A stretch of 54,853 nucleotides of DNA. Origin: Planctomycetota bacterium. GTDB lineage: Bacteria > Planctomycetota > UBA11346. Under the pieces are notes generated by a model. It was not told where the DNA came from and made no database searches. It saw only the letters and a program-made list of their open reading frames with translations. Positions 50,175 to 54,853 of this stretch are shown one piece after another. Where the stretch lies: NCBI GenBank assembly GCA_013816485.1, contig JACDEI010000010.1:1-54853 (forward strand), read 5' to 3'. Every line of letters begins with the position of its first letter. Within the stretch, counting starts at the first letter, position 1. The position numbers and the translations under genes were made by a program.

Positions 50175-50791
50175 GGCGCCACGCTGGCGAAGATACGTAC
50201 CGTGCGTCCCAGGTCGGTGCGCACCGTGATCATGACGTTGGTCGCGGTCGCGGTCGAGACCGGCTTCACCCCGATGGCGTAGTCGTTGTCCCGCGGATAG
50301 AGCGTGGCGGTGACATCCTTGGACGAGGTGGTGACCTCGGTGATGAACTCTTGTACGCCTTCCGGCATGGTCACCACCGCCACCTGTTCATCCGCCGCCG
50401 CGCCGACCTTCCAGGTGAGGAACGAAGGTGCGACGGTGGGCGCCTCGGCCAGCAACGCGCTGATGGTCAGCATCACCATCGGTCCGCGATCGTGGTAGAC
50501 CTGGATGGTCTTGTCCTGCCGACCGGCGAGGCCGTTGAGGTCGAAGATGATCGCGAGGTCGCCCTTTTCACCTGGGTCGTAGGTGCGTTTCTCCAGGTCG
50601 GCGGTGGTGCAGCCGCACGACACCTCGACCCGTTCGATGGTCAGCGGCTGCGTACCGGCATTGCGGAACGGGAAGCTGACGATCTCACGCGCGCTGCCGG
50701 CTTTGGGCGTCAGTGAGATAGTCTCACGCTCGAAGGCGAGGTCGGCCGTGAAGGACGTGGTGATGAGCAACAACAACAGCAACGCACGCAT
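50171..50791 (-). CDS. DUF1573-containing exported protein
   Basis: A 206-residue secreted protein with a short signal peptide (RALLLLLLITTSFTA). The mature part begins with the DUF1573 pattern: FPFRNAGTQPLTIERVEVSCGCTT, quoted in parts as FPFRNAGTQPLTI and VSCGCTT, the Cys-Gly-Cys being its hallmark. An ASH/MSP-like beta sandwich is the usual fold; the function is unknown, though the family is abundant in Bacteroidetes and PVC bacteria. It is the first gene of a three-gene operon with rarA and a membrane protein. The palindromic pair upstream separates it from ruvA. Confidence 0.85.
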   Translation of the reverse strand: MRALLLLLLITTSFTADLAFERETISLTPKAGSAREIVSFPFRNAGTQPLTIERVEVSCGCTTADLEKRTYDPGEKGDLAIIFDLNGLAGRQDKTIQVYHDRGPMVMLTISALLAEAPTVAPSFLTWKVGAAADEQVAVVTMPEGVQEFITEVTTSSKDVTATLYPRDNDYAIGVKPVSTATATNVMITVRTDLGRTVRIFASVAP

Positions 50792-50843
50792 GGCGGCAGG
50801 TTAGCGCCGCAGCCGGCGACTCCAGTCCCACGCGGTGACGACT

Positions 50844-50969
50844 CCCTGGGAGCGCCGGCATCCTGCCGGCAGAGTGGGGCCATGGTCCAACGCCCGTATC
50901 CGGCACCCATTTTGGCAGCAACACCATTCCGATTGCCCCCAGGCCGGCAGGATGCCGGCGCGCTCAGGG
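50844..50969. repeat. 27-bp inverted repeat with GCCGGCA hairpins
   Basis: Arms 50844-50870 and 50943-50969 are near-perfect reverse complements. Each has the cap CCCTGGGAGCGC (slightly altered on the right) and a perfect hairpin GCCGGCA-TCC-TGCCGGC with a 3-nt loop. It fills the divergent gap between the DUF1573 gene and ruvA. Confidence 0.85.
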
Positions 50970-51014
50970 AGCAAGACCCTTCCGCCCTGCGTTCTTCGGG
51001 CCATCATCCGACCC

Positions 51015-51611
51015 ATGTACGACTTCCTGCGCGGATCCGTCGCCAGCCTCGATGCCACCGGCCGTCTGAGTCTGGAGGTGAATGGGGTCGGCTATTCACT
51101 GCGCATCAGCGAGCAGACGCGCAAACGCATCCCGCTCGACGGCAGCAGCGTGCTGGTCTATGTGCGGCTGATTGTGCGCGAGGACGACCTCATCCTCTTC
51201 GGTTTCCACGATCCGGCCGAGCGCGCCGCCTTCGACCTGCTGACCTCGGTGCAGATGGTCGGCCCAGGGGTGGCGATGGCGGTGTTGTCGGAGCTCGGCG
51301 TCGGCGAACTGCGCCGCGTGCTGATCAGTCGCGACGTTGCGCGTCTGCGCAAGGTCAAGGGTGTCGGCCCCAAGAGCGCCGACCGCATCGCGTTGGAACT
51401 CGCCGACAAGGTCGACCGCATTCCCGCGCCGACCCTAGCCGCCGAAGTCGGTGCGCCGCAGACCGGAGCTCTCGCCGTCGAAGAAGTTCATCGCGCGCTG
51501 GTGGTTCTGGGATTCTCGCCCAAGGACGCCGCAGATGCGTTGGCCAAGGTCGCCAAGCCCGGCGTTGGTCCGGAGGAGTTGCTGCGCGCGGCGTTGGGGG
51601 TTTTGCGGTAG
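51015..51611 (+). CDS. ruvA: Holliday junction DNA helicase subunit RuvA
   Basis: A 198-residue RuvA, the tetrameric protein that binds Holliday junctions and guides RuvB. Domain I (MYDFLRGSVASLD ... VNGVGYSLRIS, YVRLIVREDDLILFGF), domain II with two helix-hairpin-helix motifs (LTSVQMVGPGVAMAVLS and VKGVGPKSADRIALEL) and the C-terminal RuvB-binding domain III (EEVHRALVVLGFSPKDAADAL) are all present. The start MYDFL is the family start; upstream in-frame codons are repeat DNA. ruvB and ruvC are not adjacent. Confidence 0.96.
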   Translation: MYDFLRGSVASLDATGRLSLEVNGVGYSLRISEQTRKRIPLDGSSVLVYVRLIVREDDLILFGFHDPAERAAFDLLTSVQMVGPGVAMAVLSELGVGELRRVLISRDVARLRKVKGVGPKSADRIALELADKVDRIPAPTLAAEVGAPQTGALAVEEVHRALVVLGFSPKDAADALAKVAKPGVGPEELLRAALGVLR

Positions 51612-51675
51612 GGCCGAGTGGAAAGCGCACGGCATCGTTTTGTGTGCAGCCAGATACAGACGCTTGGTATGTCGA

Positions 51676-51760
51676 GAGCGCCAACGGCGCGATCTCAACA
51701 CAGCCCGGGGCAACGCCCCGGGTATGCATGCAAACGTCCACACCAAGCCCTGAAAGGGCG
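51676..51760 (+). repeat. Left 85-bp multi-hairpin unit flanking the RAYT gene
   Basis: Contains three small hairpins with 3-nt loops: GCGCC-AAC-GGCGC, CCCGGGGC-AAC-GCCCCGGG and GCCCT-GAA-AGGGC. It is repeated in inverted orientation at 52251-52335. The first 49 bases match with one change (plus one at the end of the core), the last 15 with one change, while a 20-base stretch between them (about 51725-51745) is unrelated. Confidence 0.9.
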
Positions 51761-51786
51761 GTTGAAACCACGGATTCGCTGCGACA

Positions 51787-52248
51787 GTGGCAGACAAGGC
51801 GCAATCTCTTGCCCGGATGCACACGCACCTCGTCTTCAGCACCAAGAACCGGCAGCCGTTGATCATGGATACCATTCGCGCCAATCTGCATGCCTACGTG
51901 TCGGTGGTGTTGCAGGATATCGAATGCCCGGCATCAATCATCAATTCAGTCGACGACCACATCCACGTCTTGTTCCTTCTCGGTCGTACTCGTGCCGTCA
52001 GCGAGGTGGTCGAGAAAGTGAAAACCGCGTCTTCGAAATGGATGAAACGACAAGGGGATGAATTCGCCATGTTCTCATGGCAGACCGGCTATGGCGTGTT
52101 CTCCGTTTCGGAATCGCAGTCGGGAATCGTCCAGCGGTATATCGCCCGCCAAGCGGAGCGTCATCGCAAGACGAGTTTCCAAGCGGAATATCGCGCCTTT
52201 CTCGAACGTCATCGTGTCGCCTATGACGAACGATATGTCTGGGATTGA
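51787..52248 (+). CDS. REP-associated tyrosine transposase (IS200/Y1 HUH family)
   Basis: A 153-residue HUH endonuclease of the Transposase_17/Y1 type. The opening SLARMHTHLVFSTKNRQPLI is the family start, the HUH metal motif is His58-Ile-His60 (DDHIHVLF), KVKTASSKWMK is the conserved basic helix and Tyr118 in QRYIARQAERH is the expected nucleophile. All are intact, so it may be active. A GTG at 51787 gives the right N-terminus. Its codons are less GC-biased than neighbouring housekeeping genes. Confidence 0.92.
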   Translation: MADKAQSLARMHTHLVFSTKNRQPLIMDTIRANLHAYVSVVLQDIECPASIINSVDDHIHVLFLLGRTRAVSEVVEKVKTASSKWMKRQGDEFAMFSWQTGYGVFSVSESQSGIVQRYIARQAERHRKTSFQAEYRAFLERHRVAYDERYVWD

Positions 52249-52250
52249 AT

Positions 52251-52335
52251 CGCCATTTCAGGGCTGCACCTGTATTGTGGGCATGGTACCCGGGGCGTTG
52301 CCCCGGGCTGTGTTGAGGTCGCGCCGTTGGCGCTC
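52251..52335 (-). repeat. Right 85-bp multi-hairpin unit flanking the RAYT gene
   Basis: Reverse-complement partner of 51676-51760, with the same first two hairpins; the third is weakened by one substitution in its stem (AGGGC to ATGGC). It begins two bases after the transposase stop codon. Confidence 0.9.
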
Positions 52336-52418
52336 GCGAAAGTGATCGTAGAAAACGTCATGATGACCGGCAACCACAGAGCCCGCTGGGCACCAAACAG
52401 CCTTATGGCGACGGGCTT

Positions 52419-52823
52419 CGTTCCGGTTCTTTTTTGGGTGTGGTCTTCTTGTTGTTTCGCGAGGGGATCAAAGAATCGGTATGGATGCGCGAATACCGGA
52501 ACAAGGAGTACAGTTGAATCGGAGACGTATTGAGACGCATAGAAGGTCGAACAGTGAGCCCGCTTTAGGCAGCGTGGAATCGTGACCATTTGGAGCATGT
52601 TTGGACAGGGCAGGACAAGGCGCTCGTCCGGTCCTATTTTGGATCCCCGGACCCAGACCTTGTTGCTTCGGGAGCGAAGGCTTATTTGCGCGATGACATC
52701 ACCTATGACGAGGTGCTTCACTACGGCGAAGGTCCCGATCATCACGTGTACGACGAGTCATACAATTTGTTCATCTACATCCAGTCAGGGAAAGTCATTC
52801 TGATTCAAGGACTGTTCCCGTGA
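52419..52823 (+). pseudogene. Decayed small membrane/exported protein gene, SmpA/BamE-like tail
   Basis: The last part (from a TTG at 52590) encodes 77 residues including EHVWTGQDKALVRSYFGSPD and a strand-rich end (YNLFIYIQSGKVILIQGLF), which looks like the C-terminal half of an SmpA/BamE-type fold. In the same frame upstream, interrupted by TGA at 52515 and TAG at 52566, the DNA reads GSFLGVVFLLFREG, a membrane-like segment, then EYRNKEYS and IGDVLRRIEGRTVSPL. This suggests one gene with two stops. The region is clearly richer in A and T than the rest of the window. The downstream part could also be a short intact gene of its own. Confidence 0.4.
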
Positions 52824-52850
52824 TGTGCGAAAAGTTGGCGTCCCACGGTG

Positions 52851-53594
52851 TCACCCCACCTCCGCCAACAACGCCGCATGATCCGACAAGGTCCGCCACG
52901 GATCGCCGGTCAGGCACTCCGCGCTGATCGGCTTTAGGCCACGCACATAAAGCCGATCCAGCCGCAGCAGCGGCCACCACACCGGAAACGATTTCGCATG
53001 GTCACCATGCAGAGCGTGATGGACTTCGATCAGCCCCAGGCCGGTGGTCAGCAACGGACTCACGCGCGCGCGCCAATCGTTGAAGTCACCGGCGACCAGC
53101 AGCGGGCACTCCGCTGGGACCGCCTGCGCGATGCGCTCGATGAGTTTCTGCACCTGTTTTTTGCGCCCGCGCTCGAACAGGTCGAGGTGGCAGCAGATCA
53201 GATGCAGGTCGTGTTTCAGTGCCGGGTGTTTGATCACACCATGCAATAACCCGCGACGTTCCCAGCGGCTGTTCGAGACATCGAGGTTCTCCCACGCGCT
53301 GAAGGGATGTTTGCTCAGGATGGCGTTGCCGTGGTGACCGTGATCGTAGAGCGCGTTTTTCCCGTAGGCGTGGTGTGACCAGATGCTGTCGGCGAGGTAC
53401 TCGCACTGGCCTTCGATCGGCCAATCGGTGAAACGCGCCGCGTGATGGTGGTGCTGGCCTTGTACTTCCTGCAGGAACACCACTTCGGCATCGACGCTGC
53501 GGATGGCGGTGCGCATGCGCTCCAGGACGAAGCGCCGGTTGGCGACCGTCAGGCCTTTGTGGATATTGTACGACAGGATGCGGATGGTGGCCAT
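52851..53594 (-). CDS. Endonuclease/exonuclease/phosphatase (EEP) family protein, YbhP-like
   Basis: A 247-residue metal-dependent phosphodiesterase of the EEP fold without signal peptide. The active-site blocks are present in order: LSYNIHKG, FLQEVQG, HGNAILSKHP, ICCHLDLF, VAGDFNDW and LSDHAAL. Members cut nucleic acids, inositol phosphates or phospholipids. It begins one base after the stop codon of the clsB-like gene. Escherichia coli also places ybhP (EEP) next to clsB, so a link to phospholipid turnover is likely though unproven. Confidence 0.88.
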   Translation of the reverse strand: MATIRILSYNIHKGLTVANRRFVLERMRTAIRSVDAEVVFLQEVQGQHHHHAARFTDWPIEGQCEYLADSIWSHHAYGKNALYDHGHHGNAILSKHPFSAWENLDVSNSRWERRGLLHGVIKHPALKHDLHLICCHLDLFERGRKKQVQKLIERIAQAVPAECPLLVAGDFNDWRARVSPLLTTGLGLIEVHHALHGDHAKSFPVWWPLLRLDRLYVRGLKPISAECLTGDPWRTLSDHAALLAEVG

Positions 53595-53595
53595 G

Positions 53596-54853
53596 TCAGA
53601 TCCACCGTCGGGCCAGCAGCACGGTGTTGCCGATCAAGCGCACCCACCAGGGGGGGCGGTGGGCGGTGCCGGTGATCTCGATCGAACGGGTGATGTCGGC
53701 GTTGAAAATGTCCTCCATGGTCGCGAGGGATTCGGGAGCCCGCAGCACCACGTCGGCTTCCAGATCGTGACGTAGGCTGCGGTTGTTGAGGTTGGTCGAC
53801 CCGACCAAGACCCAGTCATCGATGATCATGGTCTTTGAATGCAGCATACATGGCTGGTACTGGAGCAGCCGCACACCGATGTGTGTCAGCTTGTCGGCAA
53901 ACGTGGCGGCGACGAAGGACATGAACCAGATGTCCGAATGTGCCGGCACGACGACGCGTACATCTGCGCCATTGGCGGCGGCTTCACTGAGCGCCTCGAT
54001 CAGACTGCCCTGCGGGACGAAGTAGGCATTGGCGATCCATACCCGCTGCCGTGCGTTCCGGATGCGCGCGATGAGATCACGGTAGTAGCGGCGACGCATG
54101 CGGATGCCGTGGTTGAGGCGCGCCAACCCATCGAGCGGCACCGGCAGGTGCCGACTGCGGAGCGAAAACGATGGATAGAGCCGGGTCCCCTGCACCCGCC
54201 ACGCACGACGCCACGCGGCGATGAAGGCGCGCACCATGATGCGCACCCCATCACCAGCGACGCGCGCGCCGACGTCACGCCAGGCGAATTCCTTCTGCAG
54301 TGAGCAGGAATGGTCGCGCACCAGATTCATCGAGCCGACCCAGGCGAGCGCGCCGTCCACCAGGCAGACCTTGCGGTGGTTCCGCCGGTTGAGGTAGCGG
54401 ATCCATTGTCCGGCCACCGCCATGCGTTGGCGCGTGGGAATAGAGAAGCTCGCCACCTGCCAGGGCGGTGGATGGTAGACCCGCACCTGCACGCCACGGC
54501 GGCTAAGCGTTCCGGCAGACCGTTCGATCCAGGTGCCGGAACCGACGCCGTCGACCAGCAGCAAGACCTTTACCCCGCGGCTAGCTGCCGCTGCCAAGGC
54601 ATCCTCGACCCGGTGCCCGATGGGATCATCGCCGAAGATGTAGACCTCAAGCATCACCAGACGTCGGGCACGCGCGATGTCTTCCAGCAAGCGATCGAGG
54701 TAGAGATCGAAATCCGCCGTGACGAATTCACTCCGCCAGCGGCCGGTAGGGATCGGTGCGGTCTTGTGACGCAGGCCAAGCAGCGCGTGCGTGATGGCTC
54801 GCAAGGACCGGGACCGCGATGAACGCGGAGGTTGTCCAGCGACGGGCGCCAGG
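53596..54853 (-). CDS. clsB: Cardiolipin synthase, ClsB-like (phospholipase D superfamily)
   Basis: A phospholipase-D-fold enzyme of at least 402 residues, joining phosphatidyl groups to make cardiolipin. The two HKD-type motifs are NHRKVCLVDGALAWVGSMN and MLHSKTMIIDDWVLVGSTN, each with His, Lys and Asp in place. ClsB-like features are the N-terminal FDLYLDRLLEDIARARR, YIFGDDPIGHRVEDAL and the middle WIANAYFVPQ. There is no N-terminal membrane pair, as in ClsB rather than ClsA. The first likely start in the window is TTG at 54804 (MRAITHALLG), but the frame remains open to the edge, so the 5' end may be cut off. It is coupled to the EEP gene. Confidence 0.9.
   Translation of the reverse strand, partial: LAPVAGQPPRSSRSRSLRAITHALLGLRHKTAPIPTGRWRSEFVTADFDLYLDRLLEDIARARRLVMLEVYIFGDDPIGHRVEDALAAAASRGVKVLLLVDGVGSGTWIERSAGTLSRRGVQVRVYHPPPWQVASFSIPTRQRMAVAGQWIRYLNRRNHRKVCLVDGALAWVGSMNLVRDHSCSLQKEFAWRDVGARVAGDGVRIMVRAFIAAWRRAWRVQGTRLYPSFSLRSRHLPVPLDGLARLNHGIRMRRRYYRDLIARIRNARQRVWIANAYFVPQGSLIEALSEAAANGADVRVVVPAHSDIWFMSFVAATFADKLTHIGVRLLQYQPCMLHSKTMIIDDWVLVGSTNLNNRSLRHDLEADVVLRAPESLATMEDIFNADITRSIEITGTAHRPPWWVRLIGNTVLLARRWI

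Larger units (their letters stand above)
51676..52335 (+). mobile_element. RAYT gene with flanking inverted REP-like units
   Basis: A Y1-type transposase gene sits between two 85-bp multi-hairpin units in head-to-head orientation, the organisation described for REP-associated tyrosine transposases. The unit ends define a 660-bp composite. No target duplication is seen. The hairpins are plausible single-strand substrates of the enzyme, which is inference from the family. Confidence 0.75.

Overview
The window is GC-rich, densely coding bacterial DNA with about 41 supported genes and no rRNA or tRNA gene that I can recognise. Outer-membrane barrel-like proteins, lipoproteins and a Tat signal indicate a diderm. 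Several traits together point to the PVC superphylum, most likely a planctomycete: Hanks-type kinases fused to FHA or sulfatase-modifying-factor (SUMF1) domains, sigma-like proteins with long membrane-spanning C-terminal extensions, DUF1573, DUF3419/BtaA, giant RCC1/Calx-beta surface proteins and many short dispersed palindromes. This placement is an inference; genus cannot be read from the window.

Region 1 (1-13350) is metabolic. It holds a DMT-type membrane protein coupled to a Gfo/Idh/MocA oxidoreductase, a C45-type N-terminal nucleophile hydrolase, an NTF2-like protein, and a scattered arginine succinyltransferase (AST) set: astA, astD behind a small ferredoxin, and astB. A Tat-exported flavin amine oxidase lies among them and proC is divergent from astB. 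AstC and AstE are not in the window. Two tandem DUF4139-type secreted proteins sit inside this block on the other strand. Gaps here are filled by nested palindromic repeats.

Region 2 (13363-34799) is a signalling and cell-surface block. Its first half (minus strand except rsuA) has a CARDB lipoprotein, an FHA-GAF-degenerate HD-GYP protein, a small membrane/TPR protein, rsuA and a Ser/Thr kinase ending in FHA-like domains. Its second half is one plus-strand run of five genes, three junctions being 2, 3 and 60 nt: a barrel protein; a 1429-residue kinase whose N-terminal tail carries four copies of W-x-G-x-[DE]-x-T and whose outer part has about eleven ~54-residue repeats before a SUMF1-like domain; a 2850-residue protein with 14 RCC1 blades and about 13 Calx-beta-like domains; a SUMF1-like lipoprotein; and a second small barrel. 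This is the best candidate here for an undescribed system: a membrane kinase with a large external arm, encoded with a giant secreted protein and with FHA readers next door.

Region 3 (34800-51611) is mixed: btaA-like (betaine lipid), an outer-membrane protein, a ferrochelatase with an unusual Cys-rich N-terminus, a lipoprotein, an ECF sigma factor with a membrane-spanning tail, larB/larE (nickel-pincer cofactor), a secreted esterase/beta-propeller fusion, a protein that looks like sigma factor, anti-sigma, membrane anchor and arabinofuranosidase-like sensor in one chain, a secreted lectin-fold protein, and a DUF1573-rarA-membrane protein operon facing ruvA.

Region 4 (51612-54853) has a REP-associated tyrosine transposase flanked by two 85-bp inverted multi-hairpin units, an AT-richer stretch with a decayed small gene, and a clsB-like cardiolipin synthase followed one base later by an EEP-family phosphodiesterase; the clsB 5' end may run past the window edge.
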